A stretch of DNA of 24,817 nt from Bordetella parapertussis (lineage in GTDB: Bacteria > Pseudomonadota > Gammaproteobacteria > Burkholderiales > Burkholderiaceae_B): the NCBI GenBank assembly GCA_945868195.1, contig CAMBLP010000012.1, positions 1-24,817 of the forward strand, in the 5' to 3' direction. Both the position numbers and the translations under genes were made by a program. Positions 1 to 6,837 of the stretch are shown one piece after another. Below the pieces are notes generated by a model, which was given only the letters and a program-made list of their open reading frames with translations, made no database searches and had not been told where the DNA came from. Position 1 is the first letter of the stretch, and each line of letters begins with the position of its first letter.

Positions 1-852
1 TCGGAAGCCCGACAAATGATTGAGGCGGCTGCGGCTGCGCACTTGCGCGAAACGACGTATTCGGGCGATTGGAAAGCTTTTTGGAAAAACTTAAAGTCCG
101 AGGAGCGTACGCTGACCGACGTTGCATTGGCCGGTTCGGCTGCATTTGAAGCGAATGGGCTGTTGGATGATGCTTCTAAAACTCTCGAGCAGTCTATTCC
201 GCTCTCTTTTGATCCGCGCTTACTAGCCGCTTATTCGCGCGCTGAGCCCTCTCAAGTCAAACGACGCCTCGAAAAAGCCGAGGCCTGGGTGTCAACACGT
301 CCCAATGACCCTGACCTATTGGCCACTATCGGTCATTTATGTCTGGTTGGACAGATTTGGGGGCAAGCAGAAAATTATTTATCGCGTAGCTTGTCAAAAC
401 GTCCGGATGCTCGGGTGCATGCTTTGCTAGGGAGTTTGTACGACAAGCTTGATCGTCCAAAGGACGCTGCTGCACAGTGGCGTATGGCAACCGCTGTGAG
501 TGCCGCGCTCCCCGTATTGGCGACTGACTCGTTCTTGCCTATTGCTGATACGGCAGATGATCCGGGTGTTCTGCACGCTGAGGGTTTGGCCTATCTTTCG
601 GAGAGCAGTTTTCCAACGAATTGGGATAGAGATAGAGAGTCCGTCGTGGACGCTCAGGCGTATGCTAAGGACAATGGGATGAGTGCACCCCAGTCGACAA
701 AGCCCGTCAGTACTGGCTTGCCTAATGAGGCGACGATTTTACAGCCCAGTCGCGATAGCCTCGACGACTACTTCGACAGCGCACCTGTTGCTGGATTAGG
801 CGAACCCGCCCCGGTGACAACGCTTGCGCCCTTGCCAGAAAAAAAGTCTTAA
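1..852 (+). CDS. hemY: HemY-like TPR protein, C-terminal part (5' end outside window)
   Basis: The reading frame is already open at base 1, so the first ATG at 16 is probably internal and the gene starts before the window. About 283 residues are visible. HemY proteins are inner-membrane, tetratricopeptide-containing proteins of about 400 residues linked to the heme biosynthesis locus; their exact role is unsettled. What supports the call is the helical-repeat pattern: WKNLKSEER followed by an Ala-rich helix, RRLEKAEAWVSTRPNDPDLL, then LCLVGQIWGQAENYLSRSL and a last repeat around ALLGSLYDKLDRPKDAAAQW. The N-terminal membrane helices lie outside the window. The final roughly 110 residues, beyond the repeats, are rich in Ser, Pro, Asp and Ala and show no recognised domain. 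The next gene starts 35 bases downstream on the same strand. A generic TPR protein is the alternative. Confidence 0.75.
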   Translation, partial: SEARQMIEAAAAAHLRETTYSGDWKAFWKNLKSEERTLTDVALAGSAAFEANGLLDDASKTLEQSIPLSFDPRLLAAYSRAEPSQVKRRLEKAEAWVSTRPNDPDLLATIGHLCLVGQIWGQAENYLSRSLSKRPDARVHALLGSLYDKLDRPKDAAAQWRMATAVSAALPVLATDSFLPIADTADDPGVLHAEGLAYLSESSFPTNWDRDRESVVDAQAYAKDNGMSAPQSTKPVSTGLPNEATILQPSRDSLDDYFDSAPVAGLGEPAPVTTLAPLPEKKS

Positions 853-887
853 TTTTTCATATTCAAACTAACAGGACGTCAATCAAC

Positions 888-1586
888 ATGTCTGAATTTG
901 TATTCGAGCCGCAGGCAATCATCGGCTTACCTGTTGTGGGCAGCAGTAAACTTTTTCCAGCACGTCGTGTGTATTGTGTGGGCCGCAACTATGCCGAGCA
1001 TGCCAAAGAGATGGGCTTTACGGGCCGCGAAGATCCTTTTTTTTTCTGTAAGCCTGCCGATGCATTGATTCCTATTCCTGCGGGTCACGCGGGCAAGATG
1101 CCTTATCCTGTTAAAACTTCAAATTTGCATTATGAGATGGAGCTTGTGGTCGCCCTCGATCGAGGGGGGCGTGACATCTCTGTGGACAAAGCGAATGAAT
1201 GCATCTTTGGTTACGCATTGGGTCTCGATATGACGCGTCGTGATTTGCAAGGTGAGGCAAAAAAACAAGGCAGACCTTGGGAGGTCGGCAAGGGCTTTGA
1301 TCAGTCAGGACCGATTGGTCCGATTCACCCAAAGTCTGCAACGGGTGTTTTGGCTCAAGGCAATATTTCACTTCATGTGAATGGCCAGCAAAAACAGACC
1401 AGCGATTTGTCGCAAATGATTTGGAATATTCCTGAGAGTATTTCCTATCTCTCAGGCTTGTTCGAACTCAAGGCAGGAGACCTTATTTTTACCGGCACGC
1501 CTGAGGGCGTGGGTGCGGTCGTCAAAGGTGACAAACTCGTTGGTCGGATCGCTGGCCTCGGTGAGTTCGAGGTTCATATCGTTTAA
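888..1586 (+). CDS. Fumarylacetoacetate hydrolase family protein (fumarylpyruvate/maleylpyruvate hydrolase type)
   Basis: This is a 232-residue FAH-fold hydrolase expected to cleave a C-C bond in an acylpyruvate and release pyruvate plus a dicarboxylate in the cytosol. Visible features are the N-terminal YCVGRNYAEHAKEMG segment (residues 29-43), typical of fumarylpyruvate hydrolases; FFFCKPADAL; the divalent-metal ligands Glu83 and Glu85 in HYEMELV and Asp114 in GLDMTRRDLQ; the GKGFDQS segment with Lys135; and the C-terminal FTGTPEGVGAV signature. The length matches the short fumarylpyruvate hydrolase group. An AGGA lies about 11 bases before the ATG, a weak ribosome site. The gene runs tail to tail with the HMG-CoA-lyase-like gene, leaving 15 bases between stops. 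Substrate is inferred from family only: fumarylpyruvate and maleylpyruvate cannot be told apart here. Proximity to the LeuCD-like hydro-lyase makes the maleylpyruvate-hydrolase option interesting. Confidence 0.85.
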   Translation: MSEFVFEPQAIIGLPVVGSSKLFPARRVYCVGRNYAEHAKEMGFTGREDPFFFCKPADALIPIPAGHAGKMPYPVKTSNLHYEMELVVALDRGGRDISVDKANECIFGYALGLDMTRRDLQGEAKKQGRPWEVGKGFDQSGPIGPIHPKSATGVLAQGNISLHVNGQQKQTSDLSQMIWNIPESISYLSGLFELKAGDLIFTGTPEGVGAVVKGDKLVGRIAGLGEFEVHIV

Positions 1587-1601
1587 GCCGACTGTAAGGC
1601 C

Positions 1602-2555
1602 TTAAACGGGCTTGCCAATGTCGGCAGCATACGCCGGGGCGGGATGCAAGGTGTTTCTGGCGCCCGCCTTGAGTAACTGGCTCGGCACATCATGGCCGAT
1701 TAGACCAGGTAGCATGGCGGATACCTTCAAGAGCCGATCGAGATCGATACGAGTGTCAAATCCTTCGAGCTCAAGCATGTGAACCATGTCTTCTGTGCAT
1801 GCATTGCCACTCGCACCAGGAGCGTAGGGGCACCCCCCGATTCCACCTAACGATGCATCGAAACGATCAATGCCTGCACTGATCGCAGCGAGAACGTTGG
1901 CTTGCGCCATTGAGCGTGTGTTGTGGAAATGCAGGGTAAAAATCATGTCAGGGAATAGCGCTTTTGCGCGTGTCGCAATCGAACGGACTTGCGAAGGGTA
2001 GGCCATGCCCGTGGTGTCGCAGAGCGTGGCGCGTTTGACGCCTAGGTTGGCAAATCGCTCAACCCAACGCATGACTTCATCTTCGCTGACATCACCTTCC
2101 ATCGGGCAACCGAACGTCGTCGATAGCGATATATTGATTGCGACGGAGCTGCCAGATATAGCCGAGACCACCTGCTCTAATTGTGTAAAAGACTGTTCTC
2201 GCGTCATGCGCAGATTTGAGCGATTGTGTGTTTCGCTCATGGACATCACGAGATTGGCTTCATCGATACCGCACGACAGCGCGCGCTCAGCACCGCGGAC
2301 GTTGGGTACGAGTACGGTGTATTCCACACCGGGTTGACGCGTGATTTCGTGCATGACGCGTTCCGCATCACGCAGAGCAGGGATGGCTTTTGGGGAGGTA
2401 AATGAGGTGACTTCAATCTTGGCAAAGCCACATTGGCTCAAGGCGTCGATCACGCGAACTTTATCTTCGGTTTCGATAAACTGAGCCTCGTTTTGAAAGC
2501 CATCGCGCGTTGCGACTTCTTGCATGTAAATTCGGGGGCGGATGATTTGCGTCAT
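1602..2555 (-). CDS. HMG-CoA lyase-like enzyme (DRE-TIM metallolyase family)
   Basis: This predicted 317-residue retro-aldol lyase cleaves a 3-hydroxyacyl-CoA to acetyl-CoA plus a keto acid. From the ATG at 2555, visible HMG-CoA-lyase features are TRDGFQNE with Arg17 and Asp18, KIEVTSFTSPKAIP with Glu48, the metal ligands His209 and His211 in LHFHNTRSM, the glycine-rich loop GGIGGCPYAPGASGN with catalytic Cys242, and Asn251. HFHNTR replaces the HCHDTYG common in true HMG-CoA lyases, so the substrate may differ; citramalyl-CoA is one candidate given the neighbours. The frame extends to a TTG at 2591, but those extra residues are encoded by a low-complexity TATGTG-type stretch, so ATG 2555 is preferred. 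Neither start has a clear Shine-Dalgarno sequence. It is the last gene of a minus-strand run, 66 bases behind the CoA-transferase stop. Confidence 0.85.
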   Translation of the reverse strand: MTQIIRPRIYMQEVATRDGFQNEAQFIETEDKVRVIDALSQCGFAKIEVTSFTSPKAIPALRDAERVMHEITRQPGVEYTVLVPNVRGAERALSCGIDEANLVMSMSETHNRSNLRMTREQSFTQLEQVVSAISGSSVAINISLSTTFGCPMEGDVSEDEVMRWVERFANLGVKRATLCDTTGMAYPSQVRSIATRAKALFPDMIFTLHFHNTRSMAQANVLAAISAGIDRFDASLGGIGGCPYAPGASGNACTEDMVHMLELEGFDTRIDLDRLLKVSAMLPGLIGHDVPSQLLKAGARNTLHPAPAYAADIGKPV

Positions 2556-2560
2556 GATGT

Positions 2561-2581
2561 TGTATGTGTATGTGTATATGT
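2561..2581. repeat. Perfectly alternating purine-pyrimidine tract (TATGTG-like)
   Basis: Twenty-one bases alternate strictly between pyrimidine and purine, made of imperfect TATGTG hexamers. The tract lies just ahead of the ATG of the HMG-CoA-lyase-like gene on the minus strand, where a ribosome site would be expected. Only about three hexamer units are present. Confidence 0.7.
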
Positions 2582-2598
2582 CTGTGATCAAGATTAAT

Positions 2599-2625
2599 TT
2601 CAGTGGCTTAGGTTCAGTGGCTTAG
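2599..2625. repeat. 13-bp tandem direct repeat over the CoA-transferase stop codon
   Basis: TTCAGTGGCTTAG occurs at 2599-2611 and again at 2613-2625 with one base between. The second copy contains the stop codon of the CoA-transferase gene (minus strand, 2622-2624), so the stop-containing segment is duplicated into the intergenic space. It looks like a small local duplication; no function is implied. Confidence 0.8.
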
Positions 2626-3836
2626 ATAATGCCGCGCTCTTTCCAGTCAGCCTGTTGCGCGGCACCGATTCCTAGTTCCTCGAGTACCTCGGCAGTATGT
2701 TGGCCTAGTTCTGGTGCTGGGCGGGTAATTTGTCCGGGAGTTTGGCTGAGCTTTGGTACGATACCGGGCACTTGCACCACGGATCCATCTGATAGCGTCG
2801 CATCCAAAATCATATCGCGAGCCTGATAGTGCGGGTCTTGCGCGATGTCTGCGGCATCGTAGCTTTTGCCAGCGGGGACTCCAGCCTTGTTCATCGCCTC
2901 AAGCACAAAGTCCAGAGAATGTTGCTCTGTGTAGGCTGAAATCGCGGCATCGATACGCTCTGCATTAGCCGCACGTCCCACGTTATTGGCAAGATTTGTA
3001 TCGTTCGCCAAGTCTTCGCGACCGATGGCTTCCATAAGTCTTTTGTAGATGCTGTCGCCGTTGCCAGCGATTAAGGCGTAACGACCATCGCGGCACAAAT
3101 ACGCATTGGTCGGCACGATCCCAGGCATGCTTGCGCCAGAGGGCTGTCGCACCACGCCAAATTTTGAGTACTCAGGCAAGAGGCTTTCCATCATATTAAA
3201 AACTGACTCATAGAGCGCGACGTCGACCTCCTGACCGACACCGCCTTGCTGTTCGCGATGTCTCAGCGCCATCATGACGCCGATCACGCCGTGCAGTCCG
3301 GATAAGGTGTCACCGATCGATACCCCAACCCGTACAGGAGGACGTCCTGGTTCACCACTTAGGTAGCGTAAGCCTCCCATGGCTTCTCCGATCACGCCGA
3401 ACCCTGGACGGTCTCGATAGGGGCCAGATTGACCGTAGCCGGATACACGCAGCATGATGAGCTTTGGATTCAGCGCATGCAGATCCTTGAAACCCAAACC
3501 CCATTTTTCCATCGCGCCGGGGCGGAAGTTTTCAATCAAAATATCGGCATCGGCAGCCAGTTTACGGATGACCTCTTGTCCCTCGGGCTGGCGCAAATCA
3601 AGCGTCACTGAACGTTTGTTACGGGCGTGCGCGGCCCACCAGACCGACGTACCCTCGTGCAAGAGGCGCCAAGTCCGCAGAGGGTCACCTGTTTTAGGCG
3701 GTTCGATTTTGATCACGTCCGCACCAAATTCGGCGAGGATTTTCGACGCGAAAGGGCCTGCGATCAATTGGCCCAGTTCGATCACGCGAAGACCGCTCAG
3801 TGGAAGGGACATTGTCTGATTTATGGTGCTAGCCAT
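2622..3836 (-). CDS. Family III CoA-transferase (CaiB/BaiF/formyl-CoA transferase type)
   Basis: This predicted 404-residue cytosolic enzyme moves CoA between carboxylates, for example from succinyl-CoA to a hydroxy- or unsaturated dicarboxylate. Visible family features are LRVIELGQLIAGPFASKILAEFGADVIKIEPP at the N-terminus (which can only be quoted in part: GLRVIELGQLIAGPF), the NKRSVTLDLR segment, ILIENFRPGAMEKWGLG, SGYGQSGPY, and GNGDSIYKRLMEAIGR. At the usual nucleophile position (Asp169 in formyl-CoA transferase) the alignment by eye places Glu210 in DVALYESVF. The start ATG at 3836 lies inside the end of the leuD-like gene, a 16-base overlap, behind a weak GAGAG ribosome site; Met9 (MSLPLSG) is an alternative. 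Overlap with the hydro-lyase gene indicates co-translation and argues that the hydro-lyase product or substrate is the CoA acceptor. The specific acceptor is unknown. Confidence 0.88.
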   Translation of the reverse strand: MASTINQTMSLPLSGLRVIELGQLIAGPFASKILAEFGADVIKIEPPKTGDPLRTWRLLHEGTSVWWAAHARNKRSVTLDLRQPEGQEVIRKLAADADILIENFRPGAMEKWGLGFKDLHALNPKLIMLRVSGYGQSGPYRDRPGFGVIGEAMGGLRYLSGEPGRPPVRVGVSIGDTLSGLHGVIGVMMALRHREQQGGVGQEVDVALYESVFNMMESLLPEYSKFGVVRQPSGASMPGIVPTNAYLCRDGRYALIAGNGDSIYKRLMEAIGREDLANDTNLANNVGRAANAERIDAAISAYTEQHSLDFVLEAMNKAGVPAGKSYDAADIAQDPHYQARDMILDATLSDGSVVQVPGIVPKLSQTPGQITRPAPELGQHTAEVLEELGIGAAQQADWKERGII

Positions 3837-4465
3837 GGTTGATTCTCTCTTGCTTTTTGTTCGTACTGTTGAATCTGGTCCATATAACCCAAAGTCAGGG
3901 CAATTTCATCGACGCCTTTGATCAGGCATTCTTGCCAGAAGGGATCGATTTCAAAGTGTAACGGCTGTTTAAAATAGCCACACGCGACCGTGCAGGTTTT
4001 TAAATCAATCTTGATCCCGAGCCCGGCATGCCGCTTAGAGAGGGGTGTATTTTTTTGTGCTGCTTGCATCAGATCAAGGCGTAACGCCTTGAGCGTATCG
4101 GTTGGCAACACGATAGGAAGGACACCATTTTTCAAACAATTATTATAAAAAATATCGCCGAAGCTTGGAGCCAAAATTGACTTGATGCCGAAATCAACCA
4201 TCGCATAGACAGCAGCCTCGCGTGATGATCCGCAGCCAAAGTTTTCGTCGCACACGAGAATATTTGCGCCTTGAAAAACAGCTTGATTCAAGACGAAATC
4301 TTCACGAGGACGTTGCTCAGCATCAAAGCGCAAGTCATAAAATAAATAGTCCGCATACTCGCCACGACGTTTTTTGAGGAAGCGTGCGGGGATAATTTGA
4401 TCCGTATCGACGTTACGGCCATCAAGAGGTGCCGCCAGGCCATCCAACGTTATAAATGGTGTCAT
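3821..4465 (-). CDS. LeuD-like hydro-lyase small subunit (isopropylmalate isomerase/maleate hydratase family)
   Basis: This 214-residue swivelling subunit of an aconitase-superfamily hydro-lyase pairs with the LeuC-like protein encoded just upstream. Visible features are GRNVDTDQIIPARFL (16-30), DFVLNQAVFQGANILV, the active-site loop ENFGCGSSRE (74-83), SFGDIFYNNCLKNGVLPIVL, and the C-terminal ALTLGYMDQIQQYE. In enteric LeuD the active-site loop continues HAPWAL; here it reads AAVYAM, a paralogue-type change next to the substrate pocket. The stop of the leuC-like gene and this ATG overlap as TGATG, with AAGGA 7 bases upstream of the ATG, so coupling is expected. No leuB (isopropylmalate dehydrogenase) lies alongside, and a CoA-transferase follows. 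A catabolic hydratase is therefore more likely than leucine synthesis, but that is inference. Confidence 0.85.
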   Translation of the reverse strand: MTPFITLDGLAAPLDGRNVDTDQIIPARFLKKRRGEYADYLFYDLRFDAEQRPREDFVLNQAVFQGANILVCDENFGCGSSREAAVYAMVDFGIKSILAPSFGDIFYNNCLKNGVLPIVLPTDTLKALRLDLMQAAQKNTPLSKRHAGLGIKIDLKTCTVACGYFKQPLHFEIDPFWQECLIKGVDEIALTLGYMDQIQQYEQKARENQPWLAP

Positions 4466-5889
4466 CAGGAAATCCTTGAGAGCAATGGACGAACATCGGT
4501 GAGATGGCCAGCGATCGCGGCCGCAGCGACCATGGCCGGGCTCATTAGATGTGTTTTGACGCCCGGGCCTTGGCGGCCAACGAAGTTTCGATTGGAGGTC
4601 GAGGCGACACGCTCTCCCGCAGGCGCAGTATCACCATTGATCCCCACGCACATCGAACAGCCAGATTCGCGCCACTCGAGGCCTGCGTCTTTAAATATTT
4701 GATCGAGACCCTCTTGTTCGGCGGCCTTTTTGACTTGCATCGAGCCGGGTACAACGATGCCGGGGACCTTGGAGCGAGCGCCTTTTAGGATGTGGGCGGC
4801 ATTGCGTAGGTCAGAGAGCCGAGCATTGGTACATGAGCCGATAAAAATCCGATCGATCTTGATACTGTCGAGTGGAGTACCTGGAGTGAGTGCCATGTAC
4901 TCGAGGGCGTCGACCATGGATTGGCGTAGGGCAGTATTGGATACCTGTGCAGGATCTGGAATCATGCCGGTAATGGGTAAAGCGGCTTCTGGGCTGGTCC
5001 CCCAGGTCACCATCGGTGCTAACGCATCAAGGTCGATCGTGATTTCTTTATCCCAGCCACAGTCGGGATCAGAATAAAGTTGCCGCCATTGCACATGCGC
5101 GCGATCCCAATCGCTTTCTTTGGGGGCGAAAGGGCGACCATACAGATAATCAAAGACCAGATCGTCCGGTGCCATGATGCCAAAGCGGGCACCTGCCTCA
5201 ATGGTCATATTGCACATTGTGAGACGATCCTCCAGGCTCAGCGCCTTGAGGGCTGAACCCGTGAACTCGAGCGCGTGACCTGTCGCACCAGAGGAGCCAA
5301 TGTGCGCGATCACCGCGAGAATGATGTCTTTGCCTGTGACGCCTGCCTGTCGCACACCCTTGAGTTCGACACGCAGATTCAAGGGCTTGGCCTGCCAGAG
5401 CGACTGGGTGGCCAGCACGTGTGTGCTTTCTGACTGTCCGATGCCAAACGCAAGGGCGCCGAATGCCCCGTGCGTCGATGTATGGCTGTCGCTACACGTC
5501 AGGGTCATACCGGGAAGCGTGATGCCTTGCTCCGGGCCCATGACATGAATAATGCCTTGTCGCGCATCATGGATAGGAAAGTAGTTGGCACCACTCCATT
5601 GCATATTTGTTTCAAAACGCGTAATCATCTCGGTGATTTCTGGCGTGGACGCATCTTTAGGATGACGGCTGATGGTCGGAACATAGTGGTCCGCTACACC
5701 GAAAATTTGACTGGGATTTCGCAAGGATAAGCCGCGTTCGCGCAAGGCGCTGAAGGCGTGAAAAGACCCTTCGTGAATCAAGTGACGATCGATATACAGT
5801 AGAGAAGGCCCAGTGGCGCGCTCAACAACAAGATGTTTACGCCAAATTTTTTCGAAAAGCGTCATTGAAGTTGGGTGTGGGGATACCAT
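4465..5889 (-). CDS. LeuC-like hydro-lyase large subunit, 4Fe-4S (isopropylmalate isomerase/maleate hydratase family)
   Basis: This predicted 474-residue iron-sulfur subunit of an aconitase-superfamily dehydratase/hydratase matches LeuC in length and architecture. The three cluster cysteines are visible as Cys353 in IGSCTNAR and Cys411/Cys414 in SGCSMCVG. Other conserved stretches are LLYIDRHLIHE, QGIIHVMGPEQGITLPGMT, SDSHTSTHGAFGALAFGIG (enteric LeuC has GDSHT) and STSNRNFVGRQGPG. After the last two cysteines it reads VGINGDTAPAGERVAST, differing from the enteric GERCAST form. ATG 5889 is preferred because AAGGA lies about 10 bases upstream; Met9 (MTLFEKIW) has no such site. It begins 3 bases after the cation-transporter stop. 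Candidate substrates are 3-isopropylmalate, maleate, citraconate or dimethylmaleate; neighbours favour a short branched dicarboxylate, by inference. Confidence 0.87.
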   Translation of the reverse strand: MVSPHPTSMTLFEKIWRKHLVVERATGPSLLYIDRHLIHEGSFHAFSALRERGLSLRNPSQIFGVADHYVPTISRHPKDASTPEITEMITRFETNMQWSGANYFPIHDARQGIIHVMGPEQGITLPGMTLTCSDSHTSTHGAFGALAFGIGQSESTHVLATQSLWQAKPLNLRVELKGVRQAGVTGKDIILAVIAHIGSSGATGHALEFTGSALKALSLEDRLTMCNMTIEAGARFGIMAPDDLVFDYLYGRPFAPKESDWDRAHVQWRQLYSDPDCGWDKEITIDLDALAPMVTWGTSPEAALPITGMIPDPAQVSNTALRQSMVDALEYMALTPGTPLDSIKIDRIFIGSCTNARLSDLRNAAHILKGARSKVPGIVVPGSMQVKKAAEQEGLDQIFKDAGLEWRESGCSMCVGINGDTAPAGERVASTSNRNFVGRQGPGVKTHLMSPAMVAAAAIAGHLTDVRPLLSRIS

Positions 5890-5892
5890 CAG

Positions 5893-6837
5893 TCAGGTTT
5901 CCTTGATGTTCTTATCCGTTCGCGAGGGAACGGGATCGATGTGTGTCAATAAATTCAAAACGCGATGTCTTTGCATGACGGCATGACGTGCTACCAAACC
6001 GATATCATGACCGACCTCGACGGTGAGGTGTGCATCCACTTCGATGTGGGCATCAACCAAAATCATATCGCCCATCTTTCGCGTCCGCACATCATGGACA
6101 CCAAGCACCCCTGGGGTCTCTAAGAGGGTTGCCGAAATAGCCGCAACCTCTTGTTCGTCCGCGGAACGATCCATCAGATCGTGAAAGGCGCTGGCGCCAA
6201 AGCTCCAGCCCATTTTTCCGATCATGAGCCCCACAAATAGCGCAGCGATTGGATCGAGAATCGGATAGCCCGCGAGGTTTCCAATAATACCAACGGCAAC
6301 CACCAGCGAAGAGGCGGCATCAGAGCGGGCGTGCCAGGCATTGGCCACCAGCATGCTTGACTTGACGCGCTTGGCGATCTTTAGCATGTAGCGAAAAAGC
6401 AGCTCTTTTGACACCAGGGCAATGCCTACGACCCAAAGGGCTGCGCCATGAACCGTGGGGATATCCTCGGGATTTTTAAGTTTTTCAAAAGCGGCCCAAA
6501 GCATGCCTAGCGCAACAATAATTAGCAGGGCACCCAACACCATCGAAGCCGCAGTCTCAAAACGCTGATGTCCATAGGGATGATCTTCGTCGGCGTCTTT
6601 TTGACTATGGTGATTGGCAAATAGCACAACGAAATCGCCGACGAGATCCGAGAGCGAGTGAATGCCATCGGCAATCAAGGCTTGTGATTTCGCGAAAATC
6701 CCGGTCAGGATTTGAACCGTGCAGAGCACGATATTGACAACCACGCTCACCCAAGTGCTGCGTTTCGCCGCGCTCGCCCGCTCTTGAGGGGTGAACTCAG
6801 CATCCTCGCTGTCGTCGTAGAGCTCAGGGGTTTTCAT
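5893..6837 (-). CDS. Cation diffusion facilitator (CDF) family metal/proton antiporter
   Basis: This 314-residue inner-membrane exporter of divalent metal ions shows the family layout: a short cytoplasmic N-terminus, six predicted membrane helices between about residues 30 and 210, and a soluble C-terminal domain. Transport-site motifs are His60-xxx-Asp64 in DGIHSLSD (helix 2) and His169-xxx-Asp173 in WHARSDAAS (helix 5). HxxxD in both helices is the pattern associated with zinc-type members, whereas FieF has DxxxD in helix 2. A DHPYGHQRFE loop follows helix 2, and the C-terminal domain carries VDAHIEVDAHLTVEVGH. The ATG overlaps the stop of the DadA-like gene as ATGA, with no separate ribosome site, so translation is probably coupled. 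Why a metal exporter sits between an amino-acid oxidoreductase and an iron-sulfur hydro-lyase is not evident. Confidence 0.9.
   Translation of the reverse strand: MKTPELYDDSEDAEFTPQERASAAKRSTWVSVVVNIVLCTVQILTGIFAKSQALIADGIHSLSDLVGDFVVLFANHHSQKDADEDHPYGHQRFETAASMVLGALLIIVALGMLWAAFEKLKNPEDIPTVHGAALWVVGIALVSKELLFRYMLKIAKRVKSSMLVANAWHARSDAASSLVVAVGIIGNLAGYPILDPIAALFVGLMIGKMGWSFGASAFHDLMDRSADEQEVAAISATLLETPGVLGVHDVRTRKMGDMILVDAHIEVDAHLTVEVGHDIGLVARHAVMQRHRVLNLLTHIDPVPSRTDKNIKET

Noticed and set aside
1587..1601. Possible terminator between the convergent FAH and HMG-CoA-lyase-like genes
   Set aside because: Only a short TAAGGCCTTA palindrome and a five-base AAGCC/GGCTT pairing with a long loop are present, with no following T-run.
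2553..2591. TTG start at 2591 for the HMG-CoA-lyase-like gene
   Set aside because: The extra residues (ITDIYTYTYN) are the translation of the low-complexity tract and have no counterpart in the family.
4465..5889. Annotation as leucine-biosynthetic leuC with leuD
   Set aside because: The family is right, but no leuB is adjacent, a CoA-transferase overlaps the small subunit, and the small-subunit active-site loop differs from enteric LeuD, so a specific gene symbol was withheld.
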